64,000 nt of DNA, from NCBI RefSeq assembly GCF_014132355.1, contig NZ_BLZO01000075.1, positions 1 to 64,000 of the forward strand. The letters are read 5' to 3'. A program made the translations under genes and the position numbers. Source of the DNA: Okeania sp. KiyG1 (GTDB lineage Bacteria > Cyanobacteriota > Cyanobacteriia > Cyanobacteriales > Microcoleaceae). The stretch's first letter is position 1. Every line of letters begins with the position of its first letter. Below the pieces are notes generated by a model, which searched no databases, was not told the DNA's origin, and saw only the letters and a program-made list of their open reading frames with translations. This document shows positions 28,247 through 38,032 of the stretch, piece by piece.

Positions 28247-30919
28247 ATGAATCAAACCAAACTTTTATTCATCGACTCTAAGGTAGAAAATTACCATCAT
28301 TTAATTTCAGAGGTCGATCTAAAGACAAGAATAGTTGTCCTAGAACCCAATCAAAATGGTATAGACAAAATATCTAAAAGTCTGGGTGAATGCTCTGATG
28401 TAGAGACAATTCATATTATTTCTCATGGGGCAAAAGGTGCTTTGTGTGTGGGAAATAGTCTCCTGAAAAATGACAATATTCATCTATATGCTGAGAATAT
28501 TCAACAGTGGGGCAAATCTTTATCTGCTGATGGAGAAATATTGATTTATGGTTGTCAGGTAGCAAGTGGTAAGGAAGGTAAAGAATTTGTCCGACAACTG
28601 CATCAACTCACAGGAGCAAATATTGCAGCCTCAGAAACACTTACTGGAAATGTTAGCAGAGGTGGTAACTGGAATTTAGAAGTAATATTTGGTCAACTCA
28701 AGTCAGCATTGGCATTTACACCAGAAGTTAGGGCAACTTATGCTGGGGTGTTGGCAAATATTGTGGTAGATACTACTAATGATGTAGTGGATAATAGTGA
28801 TGGAGTTACTTCTCTACGGGAAGCAATTATTGAGGCGAATAGTACACCGGAAGATGATACTATTCAACTGACAGCAGGAGCAACATATAATTTGACCATC
28901 TCAGGGAGTGATGAGGATGCTGCTGCTACCGGAGATTTAGATATTCTTGCTGGTGGTGGAGAAATAACAGTTATTTCACAAGGAGGAGAACAAGCTGTTA
29001 TTGATGCTGGGGGTGAAACAGGAATAGGCGATCGGGTGTTTCATGTTTTGGCAGATGGTGTCCTACAGTTGGAGAATGTAGAAATCACTCGTGGTTTTGT
29101 AAATAATGGTTCTGGTGGAGGAATCTTCAACTCAGGTACACTTACTATCAACAATAGCACTATTAGTGGCAATGATGGTGGTGGTATCAACAACTCATCA
29201 GGCAGAGCGAGCATAAACAATAGCACTATTAGTGGCAATGTTGTTTTTGCTTTTGGGGGTGGTATTCGTAACTATGATGGTGGCACAGTCAGTATCAACA
29301 ATAGCAATATTAGTGGCAATTTGAGTAGTGCTGGTGGTGGCGGCATCATCAACTCATCAGGCCAAGATGTAAGCAGCATTATCAATATCAACAATAGCAC
29401 TATTAGTGGTAACTCAGCAGGTATTAATGGTGGTGGCATCTACAACTCATCAGGCCTATATGGCACATCCATTATCAATATCAACAATAGCACTATTAGT
29501 GGCAATTCAGCATTTGCTGGTGGTGGTGTCGCCTCAAGAGGCGCAACCAGTATTAGCAATAGTACAATTACTAATAATGAAGCTATTGAAGAAGGAAGTG
29601 GTATTTTCCATGATATACTTGGTGTAACCCCTACTTCTATAGATGTAACCTCTAGCATTATTTCCGGTAATGTTAACACTGATGTTGATATTGATGCCGT
29701 AAGTAACGATAACTTTACCAGTGGTGGTAATAATCTAATTGGTACAGGTAACGCCATTGATGATTTTGACAGTGAGAACGACCTAGTAGGCATCACTGAC
29801 CCTCTACTTGGAGACCTAGCTGACAATGGTGGCCCCACTTTAACCCATTTACCTCTGCCCAATAGTCCTGCTATTGATGCAGGCAGTAATCCCAATGCAC
29901 TTGTCACAGACCAACGGGGGGAACCGCGATTAGCTGGTGAAGGGGTTGATATTGGTGCAGTAGAATTGCAGACTACACAAGAAATTATTGGCACTCCTGA
30001 AAGCGATCGCCTCAATGGCACAAATGAAAATGACACCATTACAGGTTTAGCAGGTAATGACACTATAGATGGTCGTGGAGGTGATGACAAAATCATAGGC
30101 GATCGAGGGAATGACTCCCTCTTGGGCAAAAACGGAAATGATACTCTTACTGGTGGTAATGGTCGCGACCGCCTCCTAGGTGGAAATGGTCGGGATGTTC
30201 TCAACGGTGGTGCAGGTAACGACAATCTCAATGGTGGCAACGACCGCGACCGCCTCCTAGGTGGAAATGGTCGGGATGTCCTCAACGGTGGTGCAGGTAA
30301 CGACAATCTCAATGGTGGCAACGACCGCGACCGCCTCCTAGGTGGAAATGGTCGGGATGTCCTCAAAGGTGGTGCAGGTAACGACAATCTCAATGGTGGT
30401 AATGGTCGCGACCGCCTCGTAGGTGGTAGCGGTCGGGATATTCTCAACGGTGGTGCAGGTAACGACAATCTCAATGGTGGTAATGGTCGCGACCGCCTCG
30501 TAGGTAGTAATGGTCTGGATGTTCTCAACGGTGGTGCAGGTAACGATACTCTGACTGGAGGAGCAGGTGTTGACCGTTTTATTTTCAATACAAATGATGA
30601 ATTTAACTCAGATGATATTGGAGTAGATGACATTACTGACTTTGTGCCAGAACAAGATAAAATTCTCCTAAACAAAAGCACGTTTACTGCTATTACCAGT
30701 GACTCAGGAACAGGTTTTAGTGTCAATGCTGAATTTGCTATAGTTACCAGTGACTCTGATGCCGAAACTTCAGAAGCATTTATTGTTTACAATAGCAACA
30801 ACGGTAAATTGTTCTACAATGCCAATGGTACAGCAGCAGAGTTTGGCAGTGGTGGTGAATTTGCTAATCTCACGAATACCGCATCTATTAGTGAGGATGA
30901 TTTCTTGCTCAGAGGATAA
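28247..30919 (+). CDS. DUF4347 / beta-helix / RTX surface protein, paralogue 2
   Basis: 890 residues with the same architecture as its upstream neighbour, 90 bases away. DUF4347 and CSLREA parts are nearly identical. The helix repeats (INNSTISGN) and the number of coils differ. The RTX part is longer, because an 81-bp unit is repeated five times (30164-30568). The last 110 residues and the following 60 bases (TAAACTCTTAACATAAAAT...) are almost the same as after paralogue 1, a sign of recent tandem duplication or gene conversion. The ATG is preceded by CCATCCTAGATT, with only a weak ribosome site. Large antisense frames over this gene are products of the repeat composition. Confidence 0.85.
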   Translation: MNQTKLLFIDSKVENYHHLISEVDLKTRIVVLEPNQNGIDKISKSLGECSDVETIHIISHGAKGALCVGNSLLKNDNIHLYAENIQQWGKSLSADGEILIYGCQVASGKEGKEFVRQLHQLTGANIAASETLTGNVSRGGNWNLEVIFGQLKSALAFTPEVRATYAGVLANIVVDTTNDVVDNSDGVTSLREAIIEANSTPEDDTIQLTAGATYNLTISGSDEDAAATGDLDILAGGGEITVISQGGEQAVIDAGGETGIGDRVFHVLADGVLQLENVEITRGFVNNGSGGGIFNSGTLTINNSTISGNDGGGINNSSGRASINNSTISGNVVFAFGGGIRNYDGGTVSINNSNISGNLSSAGGGGIINSSGQDVSSIININNSTISGNSAGINGGGIYNSSGLYGTSIININNSTISGNSAFAGGGVASRGATSISNSTITNNEAIEEGSGIFHDILGVTPTSIDVTSSIISGNVNTDVDIDAVSNDNFTSGGNNLIGTGNAIDDFDSENDLVGITDPLLGDLADNGGPTLTHLPLPNSPAIDAGSNPNALVTDQRGEPRLAGEGVDIGAVELQTTQEIIGTPESDRLNGTNENDTITGLAGNDTIDGRGGDDKIIGDRGNDSLLGKNGNDTLTGGNGRDRLLGGNGRDVLNGGAGNDNLNGGNDRDRLLGGNGRDVLNGGAGNDNLNGGNDRDRLLGGNGRDVLKGGAGNDNLNGGNGRDRLVGGSGRDILNGGAGNDNLNGGNGRDRLVGSNGLDVLNGGAGNDTLTGGAGVDRFIFNTNDEFNSDDIGVDDITDFVPEQDKILLNKSTFTAITSDSGTGFSVNAEFAIVTSDSDAETSEAFIVYNSNNGKLFYNANGTAAEFGSGGEFANLTNTASISEDDFLLRG
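30164..30568 (+). repeat. 81-bp in-frame RTX repeat, five units
   Basis: CGCGACCGCCTC recurs at 30164, 30245, 30326, 30407 and 30488. Each unit encodes 27 residues, GRDRLLGGNGRDVLNGGAGN followed by DNLNGGN, that is three RTX nonapeptides. Copies differ by few bases, so unit number may vary by slippage or recombination without breaking the frame. Confidence 0.95.
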
Positions 30920-31007
30920 ACTCTTAACATAAAATAATATTAAGAAATTAGGAAATAATACAAAATGATGGTATATTGTAGTTTTACTCTACAACCCTCC
31001 TAAGATT

Positions 31008-33527
31008 ATGAATCAAACCAAACTTTTATTCATTGACTCTAAGGTAGAAAATTACCATCATTTAATTCCAGAGGTCGATCGTCAGACAACAGTAGTTATC
31101 CTAGAACCCAATGGAAATGGTATAGACCAAATAGCTGAAAACTTAGGTAAATACCATCAGGTAGAGACAATTCATATTATTTCTCATGGGGCAAAAGGTG
31201 CTTTGTGTGTGGGAAATAGTATCCTGAAAAATGACAATATTCATCTATATGTTGAGAGTATTCAAAAGTGGGGCAAATGTTTGTCTGCTGATGGGGAAAT
31301 ATTGATTTATGGTTGTCAGGTAGCAAGTGGTAAGGAAGGTAAAGAATTTGTCCGACAACTGCATCAACTAACTGGAGCAAATATTGCTGCCTCGGAAACA
31401 CTTACTGGAAATGTTAGCAGAGGTGGTAACTGGAATTTAGAAGTAATATTTGGTCAACTCAAGTCAGCGTTGGCATTTACACCAGAAGTTAGGGCAAGTT
31501 ACGCTGGGGTGTTGGCAAATATTGTGGTAGATACTACTAATGATGTAGTGGATAATAGTGATGGAGTTACTTCTCTGCGGGAAGCAATTATTGAGGCGAA
31601 TAGTACACCGGAAGATGATACTATTCAACTGACAGCAGGAGCAACATATAATTTAACTATTGCAGGAAGTGAGGAAGATGCTGCTGCGACAGGAGATTTA
31701 GATATTGTTGTTGGTGGTGGAGAAATAACAGTTATTTCAGAGGGAGGAGAACAAGCTGTTATTGATGCTGGGGGTGAAACTGGAATAGGCGATCGGGTGT
31801 TTGATGTTTTGGAAGATGCTGCCCTACAGTTGGAAAATGTAGCAATCACTGGTGGTAGTGGTATCACCAATAACTCAGGTACACTTACTATCAACAATAG
31901 CACTATTAGTGGCAGTGATGGTAGTGGTATCTTCTCAATTTTTGGCACAGTCAGTATCAACAATAGCACTATTAGTGGCAATTATTCAACTGGCGTTGGT
32001 GGTGCTGGCGGTATCACCAATAACTCAGGTACACTTACTATCAACAATAGCACTATTAGTGGCAATTCAGCTTCTAGTGGTGGTGGTCTCTCCAGCCTAG
32101 GTGTAAGTGCTACAGTCAGTATCAACAATAGCATTATTAGTGGCAATTCAGTTTCTGGTGGTGCTACTGGTGCTAGTCGTGGTGCTGGTATTTGGCTAGG
32201 AAGTGGTACACTTACTATCAACAATAGCACTATTAGCGACAATTCAGCGTCTTCTAGTGGTGGTGGTATCTTCTTATTTGGTGGTACAGCGAGTATCAAC
32301 AATAGCACTATTAGTGGCAATTCAGCTTCTGGTGGTGGTGGTATCTCCTTAGATCGTGGTATACTTACTATTAACCATAGCACTATTAGTAGCAATTCAG
32401 CTTCTAGGGGTGGTGGTATCGACAACGTCTTTGGCACAGCCAGTATTAGCAATAGTACAATTACTAATAATGAAGCTGATGCAGGTCGAGGAAGTGGTAT
32501 TTTCCACAATAATCTAACTGATACAAATCCTAACTCTACTAATGTAACCTCTAGCATTGTTTCTGGTAATGTTAACACTGATATTGAGATTGATGCTGTA
32601 ATCAGTACTGAGATTGATGTCGTAAGTAACGATAGCTTTACCAGTGATGGTAATAATCTAATTGGTGCAGGTAACGTCATTAATGTTTTTAATGGCGACA
32701 ACGACCAAGTAGGCATCACTGACCCTCTACTGGGAGACTTAGCTGACAATGGTGGCCCTACCTTAACCCATTTACCTCTCCCCAATAGTCCTGCTATTGA
32801 TGCGGGCAGTAATCCCAACGCACAGACCACAGACCAACGGGGGGAACCGCGATTAGCTGGTGCAGGGGTTGATATTGGTGCTGTGGAATTGCAAATTATA
32901 CAGGAAATCACTGGCACTGCTGAAGCAGATATTCTCAATGGTACAATAGAACAAGATACCATTTTTGGGTTAGATGGTAACGATGTAATTAATGGTTTAG
33001 ATGATGACGATGTTTTATTTGGTAATCGAGACCTAGATACTCTCAACGGGGATGCAGGTAACGACACAATTTATGGTGGTAGAGATGGGGATTTAGTTTT
33101 TGGCAACATAGGGGAAGATTTTCTCAGGGGAGATAGAGGTAGTGACTCAATTTTTGGTCAGGAAGATAACGACACAATTTTTGGTGGTAGAGATAATGAT
33201 TTTGTAGATGGGGGTTTTGGTGACGATTCAATATCAGGGGATCTAGGTAGCGATACCTTAAGTGGAGGTCAAGGAATAGATACCCTCAGTGGTGGTGGCG
33301 ATGCTGATATTTTTCAATTAGCTGTTGGGGAAGGTTTAGATATTATCACCGACTTTACTGATGGTATAGATTTGATTCAATTACCAGATTTTCTAAGTTT
33401 TAGTGACCTGGGAATCAGTCAAACAGATGACAATAGCACGTTAATTACTGTAACTGATAATGGTGAAGAATTAGCCTTGTTAAATAATATTTCAGCATCG
33501 TTAATTACAGAAACAGATTTTGTTTGA
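31008..33527 (+). CDS. DUF4347 / beta-helix / RTX surface protein, paralogue 3 with different C-terminus
   Basis: 839 residues. The DUF4347, CSLREA, beta-helix and choice-of-anchor Q (LPLPNSPAIDAGSNPNAQTT) parts follow the array pattern. After about residue 640 the RTX block is of another type (GRDGDLVFGNIGEDFLRGDR then GSDSIFGQEDNDTIFGG), and the end is FQLAVGEGLDIITDFTDGID, IQLPDFLSFSDLGISQ and ASLITETDFV. This replaces the DDFLLRG tail of the other three. This C-terminal block is usual in many cyanobacterial RTX proteins, so the gene looks like a chimera made by recombination in the RTX repeats. Spacing from paralogue 2 is 88 bases with a nearly identical spacer. Confidence 0.85.
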   Translation: MNQTKLLFIDSKVENYHHLIPEVDRQTTVVILEPNGNGIDQIAENLGKYHQVETIHIISHGAKGALCVGNSILKNDNIHLYVESIQKWGKCLSADGEILIYGCQVASGKEGKEFVRQLHQLTGANIAASETLTGNVSRGGNWNLEVIFGQLKSALAFTPEVRASYAGVLANIVVDTTNDVVDNSDGVTSLREAIIEANSTPEDDTIQLTAGATYNLTIAGSEEDAAATGDLDIVVGGGEITVISEGGEQAVIDAGGETGIGDRVFDVLEDAALQLENVAITGGSGITNNSGTLTINNSTISGSDGSGIFSIFGTVSINNSTISGNYSTGVGGAGGITNNSGTLTINNSTISGNSASSGGGLSSLGVSATVSINNSIISGNSVSGGATGASRGAGIWLGSGTLTINNSTISDNSASSSGGGIFLFGGTASINNSTISGNSASGGGGISLDRGILTINHSTISSNSASRGGGIDNVFGTASISNSTITNNEADAGRGSGIFHNNLTDTNPNSTNVTSSIVSGNVNTDIEIDAVISTEIDVVSNDSFTSDGNNLIGAGNVINVFNGDNDQVGITDPLLGDLADNGGPTLTHLPLPNSPAIDAGSNPNAQTTDQRGEPRLAGAGVDIGAVELQIIQEITGTAEADILNGTIEQDTIFGLDGNDVINGLDDDDVLFGNRDLDTLNGDAGNDTIYGGRDGDLVFGNIGEDFLRGDRGSDSIFGQEDNDTIFGGRDNDFVDGGFGDDSISGDLGSDTLSGGQGIDTLSGGGDADIFQLAVGEGLDIITDFTDGIDLIQLPDFLSFSDLGISQTDDNSTLITVTDNGEELALLNNISASLITETDFV

Positions 33528-33547
33528 TCGTACCCGAACTGCTACTT

Positions 33548-33791
33548 AGGGTTGGCTGAAAAAATTGGTTGGTGGGGGTAGGAAACGGGGACGCACCAGA
33601 CGCACCAGACGCGGAGATGGGAGGAACAGGCAACAGTTTAGACTATCTGCTACGGCCAAATTTTCGGCATCGTCAAGGAACAGTATTAGCATTTTGAGGC
33701 TAATTGAGCCAAAAACCTTGCACCCCCTCAGCAATATTTAACCCTGAAATCATTACTGTATAAGTTTTTTAGATTTATGAGCGCAAACCCT
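33548..33791. mobile_element. MITE with AGGGTT ends and ACTT target duplication
   Basis: AGGGTTGGCTGAAAAAATTGG at the left, GAGCGCAAACCCT at the right, ACTT directly outside both (33544-33547 and 33792-33795). Same terminal type as 12811-13108. The remainder of 33528-33944 has a palindromic GGTAGGCTTGAG/TAACCTAACCTAC region (33828-33915) and no gene. Confidence 0.65.
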
Positions 33792-34116
33792 ACTTAGATC
33801 GAGTTTGGATAAGAGTGTTATAATACCGTAGGTAGGCTTGAGAACTCCAGCGAAATCCAACAATAGTCTGTTAATGTTGGGTTTGGCACTTCCTTAACCT
33901 AACCTACAAAGGACGAACTTTTTACTATCAATATTTAATCGAACATGATATTATTCATCGACTCCAAGGTAGAAAATTACCATCACCTCATCTCACAGGT
34001 TGACCCTCAGACAAAAGTAGTTATCCTACAACCCAATCAAAATGGTATAGACCAAATATCTAAAAGTCTGGGTGAATGTTGTGATGTGGATACAGTTCAT
34101 ATTATTTCTCATGGGG

Positions 34117-35383
34117 TTTGTAACTGTTGGCTAAAATCTGGTATAATCTATAAAAATCTGGGATTATCTGTTTTATGTTACTAGGATTCCAAACTGAACT
34201 GCACCCAAATAAACAGCAAAAAACATTACTGGCTAAACACGCAGGTGTAGCCCGTCACGCTTGGAATTGGGGATTATGGCTAACCAGAAATATATTGAAT
34301 CATAACCACCATAATCCAGACAGCAAACTTAAGTTTCCTACTGCCATTGACTTACATAAGCTTTTGGTAGCAATGGTTAAACCAAAAAACTGCTGGTATT
34401 ATGAAGTATCTAAGTGCGCTCCTCAATATGCTTTAAGATATTTATCTCTAGCTTGGAAACGTTGCTTTAACAAAGTGTCTGGTCAACCTAAATTCAAGAA
34501 AAAGGCCAGAGATAATAGTTTTACTCTAGACGGTTCAATCACAGTAGGTTTTAATCGTATCAAACTACCTCGAATTGGATGGATTAAAACCTATGAAATA
34601 CTGCCAGGCAATGTTACTCTGTCGTCTGTAACTATTAGCAAAACAGCAGATAAATGGTTTGTTAGTTTCAAGGTAGAAGCCATACCTCAAATTACGGAAA
34701 AGTCTGTAGATGTAGTTGGTGTAGATTTAGGAGTAAAAACTTTAGCAACATTGTCAACAGGGGAAGTATTCGATGGTGCTAAACCTTACAAAAAGTTAGA
34801 ATCTAAATTATCACGATTGCAATACCTAAGCAGACATAAAACCAAGTTTTCCAATAACTGGAAAAAAGCGCAGCTAAAAATAGCGACGTTGCATAATAGA
34901 ATAGCTAATATCAGGAAAGATACATTGCATAAACTAACTACCTATTTGGCTAAAAACCACAGCCAGATAGTAATAGAGGACCTTAATGTATCAGGGATGA
35001 TGGCAAATCACAAGCTAGCGGCAGCTGTTGGCGACATGGGTTTTTATGAATTCAGAAGACAGTTAGAGTACAAGTGTGAGTTATATGGTTCATCCTTAAT
35101 CATTGTTGATAGATGGTTTCCTAGTTCTAAAACTTGCAGTAGGTGTGGAACTGTTAAAGAGTCTCTGTCTTTATCGGAGCGTGTTTTCAACTGTGAACAC
35201 TGCAATTTTAGCTGTGATCGAGACTTAAATGCAGCGTTAAATTTAGCTATGGCGGTCAGTTCGACCGTGACAGCCTGTGGACTGGATAACGCCGACGTTG
35301 CCAGGTTGAAGCAGGAATAGAACAGATTATTTATTATAGAAAATCATAGATTTTTACAGATAATCATAGGTTTTTAAGAACGG
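34117..35383 (+). mobile_element. TnpB-only IS200/IS605-group element, second type
   Basis: Borders are defined by paralogues 1-3, which read CATGGGGCAAAAG without interruption. Left inside: TTTGTAACTGTTGGC and ATAAAAATCTGGGATTATCT. Right inside: ATAGATTTTTACAGATAATC and ATAGGTTTTTAAGAACG, partly complementary to the left. No target duplication. Ends and TnpB differ from the elements at 18246 and 21719, so a separate lineage. Confidence 0.8.
34175..35320 (+). CDS. tnpB: TnpB RNA-guided nuclease, second type
   Basis: 381 residues starting MLLGFQTELHPNKQQKTLLA, with GVARHAWNWGL in the helical part. RuvC residues are Asp184 (GVDLGVKTLA), Glu268 (VIEDLNVSGM) and Asp350 (CDRDLNAALNL). The zinc knuckle is Cys321/Cys324 (CSRC) and Cys340/Cys343 (CEHC). 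Complete and probably active. It is clearly diverged from the TnpB at 18344 outside the RuvC motifs. Like other TnpBs it would use an RNA from the right end of its element, so the guide would begin at about CAAAAGGTGTTTTG (35384) in the DUF4347 gene. The ATG has no good ribosome site (TCTGTTTT). Confidence 0.9.
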   Translation: MLLGFQTELHPNKQQKTLLAKHAGVARHAWNWGLWLTRNILNHNHHNPDSKLKFPTAIDLHKLLVAMVKPKNCWYYEVSKCAPQYALRYLSLAWKRCFNKVSGQPKFKKKARDNSFTLDGSITVGFNRIKLPRIGWIKTYEILPGNVTLSSVTISKTADKWFVSFKVEAIPQITEKSVDVVGVDLGVKTLATLSTGEVFDGAKPYKKLESKLSRLQYLSRHKTKFSNNWKKAQLKIATLHNRIANIRKDTLHKLTTYLAKNHSQIVIEDLNVSGMMANHKLAAAVGDMGFYEFRRQLEYKCELYGSSLIIVDRWFPSSKTCSRCGTVKESLSLSERVFNCEHCNFSCDRDLNAALNLAMAVSSTVTACGLDNADVARLKQE

Positions 35384-36580
35384 CAAAAGGTGTTTTGTAT
35401 CTAGGAAACAGTATCCTGAATTTAAACAATATTAATCAATATAGTGAGAGTATTCAACAGTGGGGCAAATGTTTATCTGCTGATGGGGAGATATTAATTT
35501 ATGGTTGTCAGGTGGCAAGTGGTAAGGAAGGTAAAGAATTTGTCCGACAACTGCATCAACTCACAGGAGCAAATATTGCTGCCTCGGAAACACTGACTGG
35601 AAATTTTAACAAAGGTGGTAACTGGAATTTAGAGGTAATATTTGGTCAACTTAAGTCCGCATTGGCATTTACCCCAGAAGTTAGGGCGAGTTATGCCGGG
35701 GTATTGGCAAATATTGTGGTAGATACTACTGATGATGTAGTAGATAATAATGATGGAGTGACTTCTCTGCGCGAAGCAATTATTGAAGCTAACAGTACCC
35801 CAGAAGATGACACTATTCAACTGACGGCAGGAGCAACATATAATCTGACTATCTCAGGGAGTGACGAAGATGCTGCTGCCACAGGAGATTTAGATATTGT
35901 TGCTGGTGGTGGAGAAATAACAGTTATTTCACAGGGAGAGGAAAAAGCTGTTATTGATGCTGGTGGTGCAACTGGAATAAATGACAGAGTGTTTCATGTT
36001 TTGGAAGATGCTGCCCTACAGTTGGAGAACTTAGAAATCACCGGTGGTTTTTTAGCTGGTAGCGATGGTGGAGGAATCTACAACTCTGGTACAATTAGCA
36101 TTAATGATAGCACTATTAGTGGTAATTTTGGTAATACCCTTGGTGGAGGCATCTTAAATTCATCTGGCACTGTCAGTATCAGTAACAGCACCATTAGTGA
36201 TAATTCAGCAAGTTTGAACGGTGGAGGCATCTCAAACTCTTTCGGTACAGCTAATATCACCGATAGCACTATCGGAGTAGATAGCATTACTGACTTTGTT
36301 CCGGGACAAGATATTATTCTCCTAGACAAAAGCACGTTTACTGAAATTACCAGTGACTCAGGAACAGGTTTTAGTGTCAATACTGAATTTGCCATAGTTA
36401 CCAGTGATGCTGAGGCTGAAACTTCAGAAGCATTCATTGTTTATAACAGCAACAACGGTAAATTGTTCTACAATGCTAATGGTACAGCAGCAGAATTTGG
36501 CAGTGGTGGTGAGTTTGCTAATCTCACGAATACCGCATCTATTAGTGAAGATGATTTCTTCCTGAGAGGATAAACTCTTA

Positions 36581-36712
36581 ATATCATGTCCGGATAATTA
36601 GTTATAAAAAACCTTATCTCTTGAAACCTTTCTTTCTTTCCCTTCTGCCTTCTGCCCTCTGCCTTCTGCCTTCCTTCCTCCAAAGTGTAACTATTCAACC
36701 GGACATGATATA
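36581..36712. mobile_element. TATCATGTCCGG MITE
   Basis: ATATCATGTCCGGATAATTA at the left and TTCAACCGGACATGATA at the right, with TA on both outer sides. It is inserted 8 bases after the stop of the fourth array gene, in the TAAACTCTTA spacer that follows paralogues 1 and 2 too. The interior is CCTTCTG heptamer-like. Confidence 0.75.
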
Positions 36713-37028
36713 ACAGGAGGACAAGGAAGACTTGGGAAACTTGGGAGAAAAGGCGTTGGTAATTTGAGGTATGATATCACGTCGGGATAAGAGCCCTATA
36801 GAACTCCGTGACCTTGACACGACCAAAAACTTTCTCCTTATATTCCTCTTTCTTCTTCTTTCTTCCCTCCTGACTCCTGTACGGGCGTTAGCGGCAGCTT
36901 TGCGCCAGCAAACGGCCGTTTGCTTCGCATAACTATCGTTAACGCCCCTACTGACTCCTGACTCCTAAGTAATGCGCGATTAATATCATACACGCGCTTT
37001 ACCAACGCCGGAGAAAAAAGCTTAAATA
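36713..37028. repeat. Spacer with large palindrome
   Basis: A partial MITE end (TATCACGTCGGG at about 36775) and a 75-base imperfect palindrome, GTACGGGCGTTAGC ... GTTAACGCCCCTAC (36878-36950), followed by TCCTGAC repeats. The same palindrome family is at 9551, 21621, 22327 (short) and 59103. No gene. Confidence 0.6.
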
Positions 37029-38032
37029 TTATGAGTTTGAATGCTCTTTGTTTCTGCTTCCTTGTCCACTTTCTGTAATTATCGGATTGATCGCAGATAA
37101 AACAGCAATATGCACGATCGCATCACCTTGATTAACCAGAGGATTTTGTAAACTACCAATGACTATTCCTGCACAGGAAGCATTAACCGTAGTATTTTTT
37201 TCTCCAAAAGCATCTGAAATTATACCTAAAACTTGCTTCTTTGTTACTTGCTGACCTAATTTAACATATAGTCTCAAAATTCCACTACAAGAAGCTCTCA
37301 CCCACTTAGTCTCATAAATTTGTACAGTAGGTTGTGGATCTATATACGTTTCTTGTTGATACATATTTAATGCTCCCATTACCTGCAGAATTCCTTCTAC
37401 TCCTATTTTAATAGCATTTTCGTCAAAGCGTAATGCTTCTCCTGCTTCGTACAATAAAACAGGAATGCCACGTTTTGTCGCTGCTTGGCGTAGAGAACCA
37501 TCTCTGGTTTGGGAATGAATTGTTACTGGTGCTGCAAACGCTTTTGCACATTCATAAGTTCTACTATCATGGAGGTTTGCCCGAATTTGTGGTAAATTTT
37601 TGCGATGATCTGAAGCAGTGTGTAAATCAATACCATGAGTAGATTTACTAACAATTTCTGCCATGAATAAATGAGCTAAACGACTGCCAAGGGAGCCTCT
37701 ATTTGAACCTGGAAAAGAACGATTTAAGTCACGACGGTCTGGTAAGTAACGTGATTGTTCTATGAAGCCAAATATATTAACAATTGGTACTGCAATTATT
37801 GTACCTTTTAATAAAGATGGAGAAATTTTTGTAATACTTGACGAATAATTTCTACACCATTAATTTCATCTCCATGAATAGCGGCACTTAACCAAAGTAT
37901 CGGCCCTGTATGACTACCATTTATAACTGTAACTGGTAAAGTAATTAAAGTTTGAGTAGGTAGACGTGCTACTGGTATTTCTATGCGTTGTCTTTGTGCT
38001 GGAGGAATAATTAAACCACCGATTTCGATCAT
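37029..38032 (-). CDS. M14-family succinylglutamate desuccinylase/aspartoacylase-like, frameshifted
   Basis: A zinc carboxypeptidase-fold deacylase. The N-terminal part (37808-38032) has LWLSAAIHGDEINGVEIIRQ with the His and Glu zinc ligands. The second part continues SPSLLKGTIIAVPIVNIFGF, RYLPDRRDLNRSFPGSNRGS (substrate arginines) and HGIDLHTASDHRKNLPQIRA (third ligand), and ends in a biotinyl/lipoyl-like barrel (VKLGQQVTKKQVLGIISDAF). Both join in one frame if the coding-strand A5 run at 37826-37830 has a sixth A (VLQKISPSLLKG). The total is then about 335 residues, normal for the AspA/AstE group. The true substrate is not clear. Confidence 0.8.

Larger units (their letters stand above)
33945..36573 (+). 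pseudogene. DUF4347 surface protein, paralogue 4, split by a TnpB element and internally shortened
   Basis: 33945-34116 encodes MILFIDSKVENYHHLISQVD through HIISHG. 35384-36573 continues AKGVLYLGNSILNLNN to ISEDDFFLRG. Removing 34117-35383 restores one frame (172 + 1190 = 1362 nt, 454 codons with stop). The restored protein, 453 residues, has DUF4347, the CSLREA segment and only three beta-helix coils. It then passes straight from ITDSTIGVDSITDFVPGQD into the conserved tail, so the anchor-Q block and all RTX repeats are gone. A second event (in-frame deletion between similar sequences) therefore preceded or followed the insertion. As it stands only the first 57 residues are translated in phase. 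Confidence 0.9.

Noticed and set aside
29440-30726. 428-codon antisense frame over the second DUF4347 gene (and similar ones at 31982-33067 and 27166-27672)
   Set aside because: It follows from the period-3 composition of the beta-helix and RTX repeats. The translation is a low-complexity Leu/Pro/Arg/Ser sequence, has no ribosome site and mirrors a well-supported gene.
34117-35383. Third TnpB element as a further copy of the 18246/21719 type
   Set aside because: Its end sequences, target context and TnpB sequence outside the RuvC motifs differ, so it is a separate lineage.
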